A stretch of DNA of 64,000 nucleotides from Ignavibacteria bacterium (GTDB lineage Bacteria; Bacteroidota; Ignavibacteria; Tepidaquicellales; Tepidaquicellaceae), in contig JADJYU010000001.1 of NCBI GenBank assembly GCA_016719565.1, positions 871,888 through 935,887 of the forward strand. Direction: 5' to 3'. A program made the translations under genes and the position numbers. Below are positions 1 to 9,372 of the stretch, in pieces. Every line of letters begins with the position of its first letter. Position 1 is the first letter of the stretch. The notes under the pieces were generated by a model. It did not search any database. It saw only the letters and a program-made list of their open reading frames with translations, and was not told the DNA's origin.

Positions 1-431
1 TCCTTTGCCCTGGCTTTCGCATTCTTATCAGCGCCGTCAGGCGGTAATAATGCTGCCGCTTCATTGTTTGTCAGTTATCTTATATCAATTGCAGTCTTCG
101 GCTTATTTCAGGCGCTCTTTATGGCAAATGCAGGAAGAGCATGGGATAATGCAAAAAAAGTTGTAGAAGTGGATCTCAGAGAAAAGGTACGCCTCTGCAT
201 GACGCGACAGTGATCGGTGATACAGTAGGGGATCCATTCAAGGACACATCCTCTGTTGCTCTAAACCCTATAATTAAATTCACTACACTTTTTGGACTTC
301 TTGCAATGGAGATCGCAATTACTGAATCATTCAGGGAAACAGCACCTATCATAGGCTGGGTGTTCTTTGCTATTTCACTGTTCTTTGTGTGGAGATCTTT
401 TTACGGAATGAGAATTGTAAAAGAAGCATAG
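1..431 (+). CDS. hppA: Membrane-bound pyrophosphatase (ion-pumping), 3' end, frameshifted
   Basis: This is the C-terminal part of a membrane pyrophosphatase, which couples pyrophosphate hydrolysis to Na+ or H+ export. The 5' end lies outside the window. Frame 1 reads hydrophobic helices and then AGRAWDNAKK, and breaks at about 184-188. The downstream frame continues GDTVGDPFKDTSS and a last membrane helix pair to the stop at 429-431. Both motifs are hallmarks of the family's substrate-binding C-terminal region. One extra G at 186-187 (AAGG to AAGGG) restores a continuous reading K-G-T-P-L-H-D-A-T-V. The sequence shows a one-base loss; whether it is a real mutation or a read error is inference. 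A GTG at 210 could be mistaken for the start of a short separate gene. Family assignment is secure; Na+ versus H+ specificity cannot be read from this fragment. Confidence 0.88.
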
Positions 432-453
432 ATCTTATTTTCATATAAAATTT

Positions 454-486
454 AAAAGGCATTCTTTACAGGATGCCTTTTTTTTA
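454..486 (+). terminator. Rho-independent terminator after hppA
   Basis: An inverted repeat AAAAGGCAT / ATGCCTTTT (454-462 and 473-481) with a 10-nt loop runs into a T tract ending at about 486. It lies 23 bp after the hppA stop and before rsmG. Confidence 0.8.
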
Positions 487-519
487 TTTAAAATACATTC
501 ATATTCAAAATTTGCTGTT

Positions 520-1170
520 ATGGAAAAGTTAGCTAAATTTTTATCTGAAGAACTTCATACAGATCCGGATTTGTATATGGATAAATTTTATTTGTATCAG
601 GAGAAACTTCTGAAACGTAATAAATCAGTAAACCTGATTTCAAGAAAATCCGAATCAATAGAAGAGCATATTCTAAGCTCTGTTTTTTTTCTGAAAAAAT
701 TTAAGTTGAACAATAAGTCAAAGATCGCAGACATAGGCACCGGCGGCGGCTTTCCGGGAATTCCGCTGAAAATTTTATATCCGGAAACTTCAGTAACTTT
801 GATTGATTCAATTTCTAAAAAAATTAAAATGCTTGATGAGATCCTAAACGAAATAGAATTTAAAGAGCTTAAAGCTGTTTGGGGTAGAGCAGAAGAACTT
901 TCACAAAAGCCCGGATACAAAAACAAATTTGATTATGTTATTTCAAAAGCAGTCGCTGATCTCAACAAACTTTTTTCATGGGGAAATAAATTTTTAAATA
1001 AAAATGGTGTTATGATCTGCATTAAGGGCGGGGATATAAATAGTGAAATACAGACCTTGAAAAGTTTAAATGAAAAAATTAATATTGAAGTAATTAATTT
1101 TGAATTTGATCCGGTTTACAATATCGAAGATAAAAAAATAGTAATAATAAAAAGTTTATTCAATAAATGA
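520..1170 (+). CDS. rsmG: 16S rRNA (guanine527-N7)-methyltransferase RsmG
   Basis: 216 aa, the usual RsmG (GidB) length. The enzyme methylates N7 of G527 in 16S rRNA using S-adenosylmethionine in the cytoplasm. The SAM-binding motif I, DIGTGGGFPGIPL, sits at residues 71-83, after the family signature VNLISRK at about 37-43. The later segments FDYVISKAV and ICIKGGD match the methyltransferase core and the strand that follows it. The ATG at 520 gives a full-length product. The stop overlaps the next start by four bases (ATGA), so the DUF5686 gene is probably co-transcribed. rsmG often lies near the replication origin in bacteria; here the dnaN-recF-gyrB block is about 22 kb away. Confidence 0.95.
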   Translation: MEKLAKFLSEELHTDPDLYMDKFYLYQEKLLKRNKSVNLISRKSESIEEHILSSVFFLKKFKLNNKSKIADIGTGGGFPGIPLKILYPETSVTLIDSISKKIKMLDEILNEIEFKELKAVWGRAEELSQKPGYKNKFDYVISKAVADLNKLFSWGNKFLNKNGVMICIKGGDINSEIQTLKSLNEKINIEVINFEFDPVYNIEDKKIVIIKSLFNK

Positions 1171-3573
1171 AATCTTACACAACACTTTTCATATTTCTGA
1201 TCATTACGTTTCTTTTCTTCAAGTCTGTATATTCACAGACTTATGAAATAAGCGGATTGATCTCTGATTTTAAGACTAACAAATCTCTGGAATTTGTAAC
1301 TGTAAAAATCGCTGATACAGCATTCGGAACTACCGCTGACAGGGAAGGTAAATATTTCATTAAGTTAAAACCCGGAGGATACAAATTAATTTTTTCCTAC
1401 ATCGGTTATTTTACTGATACAGCTTACATACTTATTGAAGACAAAGATATTTCGAGAAACATATTTCTGAAACCTTCAGAGATATTGACTGAATCAATTG
1501 ATGTTTTCGGTGAAGATCCGGCGTATGAAATTATAAGAAGAGCTATTAAGTATAAAAAAGAATTTAAAAAAAATCTTAACGAATATGAGTACGACGCCTA
1601 TTCTAAATTTGTCATCCGGTCAAATCAAAGCAGCCTGACGGCGGAGAAAAAAGATACTACAGCTGATGGTGAAGAGAAAATGGGGATATACGGTATACTC
1701 GAATCAGAGACCAAAGGATATTATAAAAAACCTGATCTGCAAAAGCAGGTAGTGATAGCAAAGAAGGAAACAGCAAACATTACAAGAGGTTTTGCATTAC
1801 CGCTGATAATAAATTTCTATGATGAGGAAGTTGATTTCAATGAGTTCAAAATTCCGACACCGCTGTCTGATGATGCGTTTGACAGTTATGATTACAGACT
1901 GACCGGTACCACTTCGATTGACTCTACATTAATTTTTAAAATTTCAGTTATCAACCGGTCCGAAAGCAAGCCGCAGCTTAAAGGTACGATATATATTGCC
2001 GACAGTATTTTTTCACTGATGCGCGTTGACTTGGATAACAACGACGCTGCCAGACCTCTCGGCATTAAGAATGTAAACTTCAAACAGAAATTTACGGCGT
2101 TTAAAGATGTAAAAAAACAGCGATGAAAATTTCTGGATGCCGACTGATATACAGATATTTGCGGAAGGTTCATTTCTTGGAATGCTGAAATTTGAAGCGG
2201 ACGTATTTACGATTGTCTCTCATTATGAACTTAATAAAAAGGCGCCTGCGGGAATATTTGATGAATATGTCATTCAGGTTTTACCTGACGCAAAAAAGGA
2301 TTCTTCTTACTGGACGAATAATCAGCTTTTAAAAAACACCAGCGAAGAAAAAAGCGCATATAAAAAAATTGAAATTCAAAATGAAAAGGATTCAAGATCT
2401 TTGTCAATTGGATTGACATCTTTACTGTACGGAAAGAAATTTTCATCGAACCCGCTTTCTTACTATGCATTCAACAGAGTGGAAGGTAATGCATTATCAT
2501 TTGACCTAAATTACAGAGAACCATTGAACAAAAGAAGCGGGAAGGCGGAAGTCCGTTACGGTTTTGATGATAAAAAAATTAAGTATAATCTGGAATATTC
2601 AATGAGATTCTTTAACGACAGAAGGATGTGGCTGTCCGGTTCCGTGTTCAGAAGCATAACCCCGATGGCGTTTGATGATCTCCTTCCTTTGCAGGAGTTT
2701 TATAATACATTCAAGGCGTTGTTTGACAAACGTGATAATCTCGATTATTATTATTCATCAGGATATAATCTCAGATTAAATTACAGGTTTATTCCGCAAT
2801 TAAGCGGCCGTCTGGATTTCAATCAGGCGAAGCAAACGACTGCATATAAAAATACTAATTTCAGTTTCAGGAAAAGTGATGTGGAGTTCAGTGAAAATCC
2901 ACCTATCAATGATGCATTTCTCAGGACAATTGATTTCAGACTGTTTATAAATCCAAACAAATTCCGGGCAATAGACTGGGGTGATGGAGATATCTCAAGA
3001 TTCCGGATTACAAATTTTCCATCGATGCGGATCGGATTTACTTATTCCGGTAAGGACGCATTTAACAGTACTTACGAATATAGGAGAATTTACGGAAGCT
3101 TTGGCGGTCAGAATTATATAAATTCATTTATGAAAATTCGATACGAGGTAGGCGGCGAAATTATGACCGGACAAGTACCGTATCAGTCACTTGGATATTT
3201 GAATTCGAGATCAGGTACTATAGATACGGATGTAATTTTTCTTGCTACTGCTTATAACGAATTCCGCGGAGACCGTATCTACTATTTGAATTTTCAAAAT
3301 AATTTTGGAAAGATGCTTTGGGGAGGAGTTCCTGTCTTGAAAAATTTTAACCTTATCGGATTTTTCAATGCAGGCAGAAATTTTATCAGTGAAGAAAACT
3401 ACGAACTAGCGGCATTCAAAGGATTCAGAATTTCCGACGGATTATATATGGAAGCAGGTTTCGGGATCAGCAGGATACTTGATATTTTCAGAGTGGACTT
3501 TGCATGGAGACTTAACAATCCCTATAAAGACAATAAAAGATTTGTTATGAACCTTTCGATAGGGACGTTTTAA
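1167..3573 (+). CDS. DUF5686 outer-membrane protein with carboxypeptidase-regulatory-like domain, frameshifted
   Basis: Two adjacent reading frames (1167-2126 and about 2118-3573) form one protein of the DUF5686 family. The N-terminus has a signal peptide ending YSQ and a CarboxypepD_reg-like beta-sandwich (ISGLISDFKTNKSLEF to about residue 90), as in SusC-like proteins. The C-terminal two thirds is rich in aromatic beta strands and ends VMNLSIGTF, as expected for a beta-barrel. The frame breaks at an A7 run (2111-2117). With six A the reading continues V-K-N-S-D-E-N-F-W-M-P-T-D, and 2407 nt becomes 2406, that is 801 aa, a typical family length. The gene overlaps rsmG by 4 bp. Function in the family is not established; an outer-membrane location is inferred. 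Confidence 0.82.
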
Positions 3574-3689
3574 TAATTGAGCAGTATCAACAAAGTAAAA
3601 ATGGAATTACCCGTTCATTGAAAAAACATTCAATTCAAACTATCCTTTCTTACATTTCAAATAAACATTAAAGTTAATATTTTCACGCA

Positions 3690-5159
3690 TTGCTGAAAGA
3701 TATTAAAAATACTATAAGTCAGTCCGCGGTTTACGGGCTGAGCAGAGTAGCTACCAAGCTGATCTCTTTCATACTTATTCCGCTTTACACGGCGAAATTT
3801 TCCTCAGACGCAATTGCCAATCTTAATTTACTCGAATCTTTCTGGCAGTATCTTTTTACGATCTGCATGTTCGCATTTGAGACAGCGATCATAAATTTCT
3901 GCGCTTCGGAAAAGAATCTTAAAAAAAGAAACAGTATACTTTTTAATTTCTTCTTTCTGACGCTGATCAATTCAGCTGTATTCTACGCGATCAGTCTTTC
4001 ATTTTCCGGTAGCATCTCTGAGATGATTTTAAACGAAAGTCAAAGTTCAGTTATTTCTTACTGTTTCCTGATTTCTATATTTGAATCGCTTCTGATAATG
4101 CCGATGACGATTGCAAGACTGAACAACAAACCAATTTTGTACACCATTATAACAGTATCAAACCTTCTTATCAATCTCGGTCTACAACTGTATTTTATAC
4201 TCGGACTAAATGAAGGATTTGAAAGCGTGTTTTTTTCAAAATGGGTCGCCCCAGCAATTGTATTTATTATGTTCATTCCGTATCTGATAAAAAATCTCAG
4301 CATAGATATAGATTATTCCGAAATAAAAAAAATACTTTCATTTTCATTTCCACTGATGCTTGCAATGCTGCTGTCAATAATGCTGAATTCTGTTGACAGA
4401 TTTCTCCTGAATGACTTTGTAAGCAAACAGCAGGTTGCAGTTTATACGACTGGTTACAGTATCGGGAGTTTTACGAATGCGTTTATCGTAGCTCCTTTTA
4501 CGCTTGCGATAAATGTAATATTCTGGAACAAGATCAATGATGCTAACTTCAGAAGATTCATGACAAAATCTTCGACATATCTTTTTTTCGGAATGATACT
4601 CACCTCACTCGTGATCACATATTTCATAGATTATGCCGTAAAGATTTTTGTAAGAAACCCGGAGCTATGGTCCTGTGTGGAAGTAATTCCCGTAATACTT
4701 TTTTCAAACTGCTTCGTTGCGTTGTTTGTATTCTCCTCACTTGATTTTTATTATAAGAAGAATACAAAATCAATTTTACTTATAATGGCAGTCTGTCTTT
4801 CTTTCAATCTGATTATGAATTTCATTTTCATAAAATATTTCGGCATCTATGCTTCTGCGGTCATTACTCTGTTTTCTTATATTCTTATGACAATACTCGG
4901 CGGAGCATTAACAAAAAGTTTTTCATTTACAAAATTTGAAACGGGAAAGTTAGCGCTTCTTTCAGTTATGTTCACAGTATTTGCGGCTTACTCTTATTTT
5001 ATCAGTATTCAAAACATATACTTAGATATATCTATTAAACTTGTCTTAATATTATTATTTTTGACACTATTATATATTTTCAAATTCCCTGAACCGATAG
5101 AAATAGAAAGTATAAAAGGATTTTTCAATAAGTATTTTATAAGAAAGTTTAAACGGTAA
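3690..5159 (+). CDS. Polysaccharide/oligosaccharide flippase (MATE/Wzx-like)
   Basis: 489 aa, almost entirely hydrophobic, with 12-14 predicted membrane helices. The N-terminus (SRVATKLISFILIPLYTAKF) is typical of Wzx and RfbX flippases, which move lipid-linked sugar units across the inner membrane. The C-terminus is basic (KYFIRKFKR) and cytoplasmic. The start is TTG at 3690; no ATG fits the conserved N-terminus. It is the first gene of a compact same-strand set: the methyltransferase begins 3 bp after its stop, then a TylF-type methyltransferase and a glycosyltransferase. The context supports transport of a lipopolysaccharide or capsule-like glycan. Substrate is unknown. Confidence 0.85.
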   Translation: MLKDIKNTISQSAVYGLSRVATKLISFILIPLYTAKFSSDAIANLNLLESFWQYLFTICMFAFETAIINFCASEKNLKKRNSILFNFFFLTLINSAVFYAISLSFSGSISEMILNESQSSVISYCFLISIFESLLIMPMTIARLNNKPILYTIITVSNLLINLGLQLYFILGLNEGFESVFFSKWVAPAIVFIMFIPYLIKNLSIDIDYSEIKKILSFSFPLMLAMLLSIMLNSVDRFLLNDFVSKQQVAVYTTGYSIGSFTNAFIVAPFTLAINVIFWNKINDANFRRFMTKSSTYLFFGMILTSLVITYFIDYAVKIFVRNPELWSCVEVIPVILFSNCFVALFVFSSLDFYYKKNTKSILLIMAVCLSFNLIMNFIFIKYFGIYASAVITLFSYILMTILGGALTKSFSFTKFETGKLALLSVMFTVFAAYSYFISIQNIYLDISIKLVLILLFLTLLYIFKFPEPIEIESIKGFFNKYFIRKFKR

Positions 5160-5162
5160 ATA

Positions 5163-5915
5163 TTGTCTGACACTTCACAAAAAATTTCACAAGAAATTTC
5201 AAAAGAGGATTTAAAAAGGGAATCGGCAAAATTTACCGATCTTCCTTTCTGGAATACATATTATTATTCTTCGGGATTACTTAAGAAAAGGATGGAAGAA
5301 ATCATTCCTGCGCATCTTGAAAAAGGAAGGAAGTATAAAGTTCTGGATTACGGCTGCGGCGTGCGTCCGTATGAATATATCTTTGAAAATTTTACAGATT
5401 CATATACGGGAATTGATGTAGGCGAAAATCCTCACGCGGATGTAAAGATCGAGCCGGATGAAAAACTACCGTTTGGTAACGGAGAATTTGATATAGTCTT
5501 ATCATCACAGGTGCTGGAGCATGTCGAGAATACATCATTATATCTTAGTGAATGCAACAGGGTTTTGAAACAGGGCGGACTTCTGTTTCTTTCAACGCAT
5601 GGTACATGGCAGTTTCACTCTGCGCCGATCGACGTGCAGAGATGGACTTCATACGGACTTAAGAAACTGATAGAGGATCACGGGTTTACTTTGAAGGGAT
5701 TCACTCCTGCTCTCGGACAGCTGGCGCTGACTTCTCAGCTTCGTCTGACGTTTTATCATTCGTTTGTCTCTGAAGTCGCAAAACCGTTAAAGTTGATTTA
5801 TTTCCCGCTCTCCGCTCTCTACCAGTTGAAAATGTTTCTTGAAGACGCCGTCACTCCGCAGAGAGTAAAAGACAGAGACTCGGCTTATTATCTTGTTACA
5901 GCGGTTAAAAAATAA
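5163..5915 (+). CDS. Class I SAM-dependent methyltransferase (Methyltransf_11 type)
   Basis: 250 aa. SAM-binding motif I reads VLDYGCGVRPYEY at residues 60-72. The acidic ribose-binding position is in TGIDVGENP, and the post-motif FDIVLSSQVLEHV is at 109-121, the usual order in Methyltransf_11 proteins. The TTG start at 5163 follows the flippase stop by 3 bp, so the two are almost certainly one operon. A polar N-terminal tail of about 25 residues precedes the fold. Position in the glycan cluster suggests methylation of a sugar or lipid-linked intermediate; the substrate is inference only. Confidence 0.85.
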   Translation: MSDTSQKISQEISKEDLKRESAKFTDLPFWNTYYYSSGLLKKRMEEIIPAHLEKGRKYKVLDYGCGVRPYEYIFENFTDSYTGIDVGENPHADVKIEPDEKLPFGNGEFDIVLSSQVLEHVENTSLYLSECNRVLKQGGLLFLSTHGTWQFHSAPIDVQRWTSYGLKKLIEDHGFTLKGFTPALGQLALTSQLRLTFYHSFVSEVAKPLKLIYFPLSALYQLKMFLEDAVTPQRVKDRDSAYYLVTAVKK

Positions 5916-5930
5916 TTTATTTAAAATTTA

Positions 5931-6701
5931 ATGATCAAAAGTTTAGCAAAAAGTGTTTTAAAAAGTGATACAGGTTATAAACTTTTCAAAAAGTTTTACT
6001 ACCTTTCTGTGGAAATGGATCAGATGTTTCCGGATGTTGAGAAGGAGTTCATCGAACTGAAAGAAATATGTCAGAAGTTTACAATGACTACAGTTGAAAG
6101 TCTTTACTATACATACAGATCTGTAAAACATGTGATCGAAAACAATGTTCCCGGCGACTTTATAGAATGCGGAGTTTGGAAAGGCGGAAACACTATGATG
6201 GCAGCTCTAACGCTTATGAAGCTTAAAAATACGGACAGGAAAATTTATCTCTATGACACATTTGAAGGTATGAGCGCTCCGACTGAAAAAGACATAAGCT
6301 ATAAAGATGAGGACGCAAAGATAGAATGGTCACATAGTCAGAAGGATTCTTATAACGAATGGTGCTACTCGTCACTTGACGAAGTGAAACAGAATCTTTA
6401 TTCCACAGGATACCCGAAAGAAAAACTTATATTTGTAAAAGGTAAGGTGGAAGATTCAATACCCGGGACGCTGCCGGGAGAGATAGCAATACTGCGGCTT
6501 GATACTGACTGGTTTGAATCAACATATCACGAACTTATCCATCTCTATCCGCTGCTTTCGAAAAACGGATTTTTAATAGTCGATGACTACGGCTACTGGA
6601 AAGGCGCACGGGAAGCAGTTGATAAATATTTCAAAGATAATAATGTAAAGCTCTTCATGAACCGTCTCGACAATTCTGCGCGGGCGGGGATAAAAATTTA
6701 A
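5931..6701 (+). CDS. TylF/MycF family O-methyltransferase
   Basis: 256 aa. The family signature GDFIECGVWKGGNTMMA lies at about residues 75-91, followed by YDTFEGMSAPT. The metal-binding acidic residues appear in LRLDTDW (D191, D193) and LIVDDYG (D218, D219), as in macrocin and mycinamicin sugar O-methyltransferases. These enzymes methylate sugar hydroxyls using SAM and Mg2+, and homologues are common in surface-polysaccharide loci. The start is ATG, 15 bp after the preceding gene. The natural reading is decoration of a cell-surface glycan sugar rather than antibiotic tailoring, because the neighbours are a flippase and a glycosyltransferase. Confidence 0.88.
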   Translation: MIKSLAKSVLKSDTGYKLFKKFYYLSVEMDQMFPDVEKEFIELKEICQKFTMTTVESLYYTYRSVKHVIENNVPGDFIECGVWKGGNTMMAALTLMKLKNTDRKIYLYDTFEGMSAPTEKDISYKDEDAKIEWSHSQKDSYNEWCYSSLDEVKQNLYSTGYPKEKLIFVKGKVEDSIPGTLPGEIAILRLDTDWFESTYHELIHLYPLLSKNGFLIVDDYGYWKGAREAVDKYFKDNNVKLFMNRLDNSARAGIKI

Positions 6702-6710
6702 AACATTGTC

Positions 6711-7802
6711 TTGTCACGAAAGAAATTATTATTTGTTCATCACATTTCTGCAAAGGCAAAGTTTGTCACTAATGATATTGAAATATTAAGAAAGAAATTT
6801 GAAGTAGATGTCCTTCAATCAAATTTATCCAACAACCTATCCTTCATATTCTCGTTTGTCTTTCAGTTTTTCAGATTTCTTTTCAGCTTAAAAAATTACG
6901 ATGCGGTTTATATCTGGTTTGCTGATTATCATTCTTTCCTTCCCATATTTTTTTCAAAGCTTTTCGGAAAGAAAAGTTACATTGCAGTAGGCGGTTATGA
7001 CGCTACGTATATTCCGGAAATAAACATGGGACTTTTCACAAAGTCCGGAATAAAGAAAAGATTCAGATGTTTCTGCGCAACATATTCCCTTAAAAATTGT
7101 TCGGTGATTTTTCCTGTTGACAAAAGTCTCATTGAAAATGAGAACCGTTACATTTATTCCGACCTGCCCGGAAAGCCGGTACTGAAAGACGGTATAAAGA
7201 ATTTCATCAAAGACATTCAGACTCCATTTAAAACTATTCGTCTCGGGTATGATGCGAAGATTTTTAAATCCGGAAACACTGTAAAAGAAAGAGCTGTCGT
7301 AAGCGCCGGTCTGATAGAAAATGATAATGAATACAGAAGAAAAGGATTTGACCTGCTTATAGAAGCTGCAAAGAAAATGCCGGATGTGAAATTTATTCTG
7401 ATCGGTCTGAATGAATATTATCTCGGATACATTAAAAATCTTGAATTAAAAAACACTGAACTTTACGGTAAGGTAAGTTATGATGAGCTGATAAAACTTT
7501 ACGGACGTGCGAAAGTTTATTCGCAGCTTTCTATGTTCGAAGGAATGCCGAGTGCGGTTTGCGAAGCGATGCTTTGCGGCTGCATTCCCGTTGGCTCGGA
7601 AGTGAACGGTATTCCGGATATAATCGGGGATTGCGGGATAATAGTTAAGGAAAGAAACGGAGACAAAGCGGCTGAAGCGATCCGCGCGGCTCTTGAGTTT
7701 GACGAAACAGCGTCAATAAATTCGAGAAACAGAATTGTTGAAATGTTTCCGTTAAAGAAAAGAGAAAAAGAGCTTTTTGAGATTACGGATAATGAAATTT
7801 AA
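6711..7802 (+). CDS. Glycosyltransferase, family 4/1 (GT-B fold)
   Basis: 363 aa. The C-terminal half has the GT-B donor-site pattern: the KGFDLLIEAAKKMPDVKFILIG block and then SMFEGMPSAVCEAMLCGCIP with the E-x7-E-type motif, and VNGIPDIIGDCG near the end. The N-terminal half is the less conserved acceptor domain. The start is TTG at 6711, 9 bp after the previous stop. It is the last gene of the flippase, methyltransferase, methyltransferase, glycosyltransferase set; no gene follows for 249 bp. It probably transfers a nucleotide-activated sugar to a lipid-linked glycan on the inner face of the membrane. Donor and acceptor are not predictable. Confidence 0.88.
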   Translation: MSRKKLLFVHHISAKAKFVTNDIEILRKKFEVDVLQSNLSNNLSFIFSFVFQFFRFLFSLKNYDAVYIWFADYHSFLPIFFSKLFGKKSYIAVGGYDATYIPEINMGLFTKSGIKKRFRCFCATYSLKNCSVIFPVDKSLIENENRYIYSDLPGKPVLKDGIKNFIKDIQTPFKTIRLGYDAKIFKSGNTVKERAVVSAGLIENDNEYRRKGFDLLIEAAKKMPDVKFILIGLNEYYLGYIKNLELKNTELYGKVSYDELIKLYGRAKVYSQLSMFEGMPSAVCEAMLCGCIPVGSEVNGIPDIIGDCGIIVKERNGDKAAEAIRAALEFDETASINSRNRIVEMFPLKKREKELFEITDNEI

Positions 7803-8051
7803 TTACTTCATAGAATTTGAAAGAGGTTGAGTAATAAAAATTCGTTTCACTATACTTGAAAAAAGTTTCTATGGTGAACAGTAATTGTAAAAAATATTCA
7901 GCTCCTCATTACCACTCCGAAAACTTAATTTATAAAATCGAATAAATTAATTATTTTAAATTTAATTGATTCAAATTCCTGACACACTGGTGAAAGTAAA
8001 GCGGCAATTATTAAACTTCTTTTAAATATTAAACAATTAAATATAATAATT

Positions 8052-9281
8052 ATGAAAAGAACTTTATTTTTTTTTCTGAACGCTCTTATAATTTTGGGAT
8101 CTTCAGTCAGAGCACAGGAATTTACACCTGAAGAAATATTCTCAAATTTCAAAGACGCCGTTGTAGTTATCAAAGCGATTGATTTTGACGGTAATGAAAC
8201 CAGTCAGGGGAGCGGCGTGATCATAAAGGATAAAGGAATACTTGTGACAAATTTTCATATATTCGCAGGCAACGACAAACTTGAAATAAAACAAAACGAA
8301 ATCCCGGTTGCATTCAATGAAATCATAGGATTGGATATTGAGAAAGATATACTGATCATAGGATTGGAAACGGCAAATTTCCCTTCAATAAAAACCGCAA
8401 ACATAAATGATGTAAAAGTCGGTCAAAAAGTTTTTGCAATAGGAAGTCCGATGGGTCTTGAGAACCCAATGTCAGAAGGTATTGTAAGCGGAATGAGAAC
8501 TCTTGAAGAAGGTAAGCAGGAATTTATTCAATTTACCGCAAGTCTTTCTCCCGGTAGCAGCGGAGGAGCTGTTATTAATTCCAACGGAGAGCTGATTGGA
8601 ATCAGTACGATGTATATTGAAAAAGGACAGAATCTGAATTTCGCTGTATCTATAAAAGATATTGAAGGAATTACATTGGGAGAATACTCTGATAAAATGA
8701 AACTTCAGGCGCTGAACCATTTCTTCAGAGGAAGAAAACTTCATGATGAAGGCAGATACACAGATGCAATAAAATATTATGACAAATATATAAGCATTTT
8801 TCCAAATGATGCGAAAGCATATAATTTCAGAGGTCTTTCATATCAGGATAAAAAAGATTTCGAGAATGCGATAAAAGATTTCAGCAAAGCTTTAAAGCTT
8901 GATCCGAAATACGTAGCTTCTTTATCAAACAGAGGCGAATGCTATTTTAAAATGGAAAAATGGGATGATGCTCAGAAAGATTTTTCAAAGGTTTTGAAAA
9001 TTGATCCCGATAATGTTTCAATGTATTTTAACAGGGGACTGGCTTTTTCCAAAGAGGAAGATTGGGATGAAGCCATTGATGATTTTACAAAAGTCATAAA
9101 AGCAAATCCCTCTTATACTGAAGCATATATGAACAGAGGCCTGGCTTATTATTATGCAAGCAACTATGAACTGGCGATTATAGACTGGAAGAAATGCATT
9201 AAGCTTGATCCTTCGCTTACGAATACTTTAAATAAATTAATTGACAATGCCGATCTACTCTGGCAGCATAACATAAAGTAA
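8052..9281 (+). CDS. Secreted trypsin-like serine protease fused to TPR repeats
   Basis: 409 aa. A signal peptide ends near SVRAQ (residue 22). The protease domain follows with the DegP/HtrA-like triad: His69 in VTNFHIF, Asp99 in DIEKDI, Ser170 in LSPGSSGGAVI. From about residue 218 to the end there are five or so tetratricopeptide repeats (AYNFRGLSYQDKKDFENAIK, then SLSNRGECYF and others). No PDZ domain is present, unlike DegP, so the TPRs probably take the substrate- or partner-binding role. Location should be periplasmic or outer surface. The gene stands alone with 249 bp of gene-free sequence upstream and shares a bidirectional terminator with the convergent subtilase. Protease activity is inferred from the intact triad. 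Confidence 0.88.
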   Translation: MKRTLFFFLNALIILGSSVRAQEFTPEEIFSNFKDAVVVIKAIDFDGNETSQGSGVIIKDKGILVTNFHIFAGNDKLEIKQNEIPVAFNEIIGLDIEKDILIIGLETANFPSIKTANINDVKVGQKVFAIGSPMGLENPMSEGIVSGMRTLEEGKQEFIQFTASLSPGSSGGAVINSNGELIGISTMYIEKGQNLNFAVSIKDIEGITLGEYSDKMKLQALNHFFRGRKLHDEGRYTDAIKYYDKYISIFPNDAKAYNFRGLSYQDKKDFENAIKDFSKALKLDPKYVASLSNRGECYFKMEKWDDAQKDFSKVLKIDPDNVSMYFNRGLAFSKEEDWDEAIDDFTKVIKANPSYTEAYMNRGLAYYYASNYELAIIDWKKCIKLDPSLTNTLNKLIDNADLLWQHNIK

Positions 9282-9315
9282 ATGATTCGGATCTCTTTGT
9301 ATTAAAGATAATATA

Positions 9316-9350
9316 AAAAAAGTTTTCTCCTGTCAAGGAGAAAACTTTTT
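9316..9350. terminator. Bidirectional terminator between convergent genes
   Basis: A long inverted repeat, AAAAAGTTTTCTCC (about 9317-9330) and GGAGAAAACTTTTT (9337-9350), flanks a 6-nt loop. A-rich and T-rich arms make it usable on both strands. It sits between the stop of the protease/TPR gene and the stop of the opposing subtilase gene. Confidence 0.8.
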
Positions 9351-9372
9351 AGTTAAAAATTAATTACGGGTT

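Noticed and set aside
181..190. Programmed -1 frameshift in hppA
   Set aside because: The site GAAAAGGT is not a proper X-XXY-YYZ slippery heptamer, no downstream structure was seen, and the same type of indel occurs in many unrelated genes.
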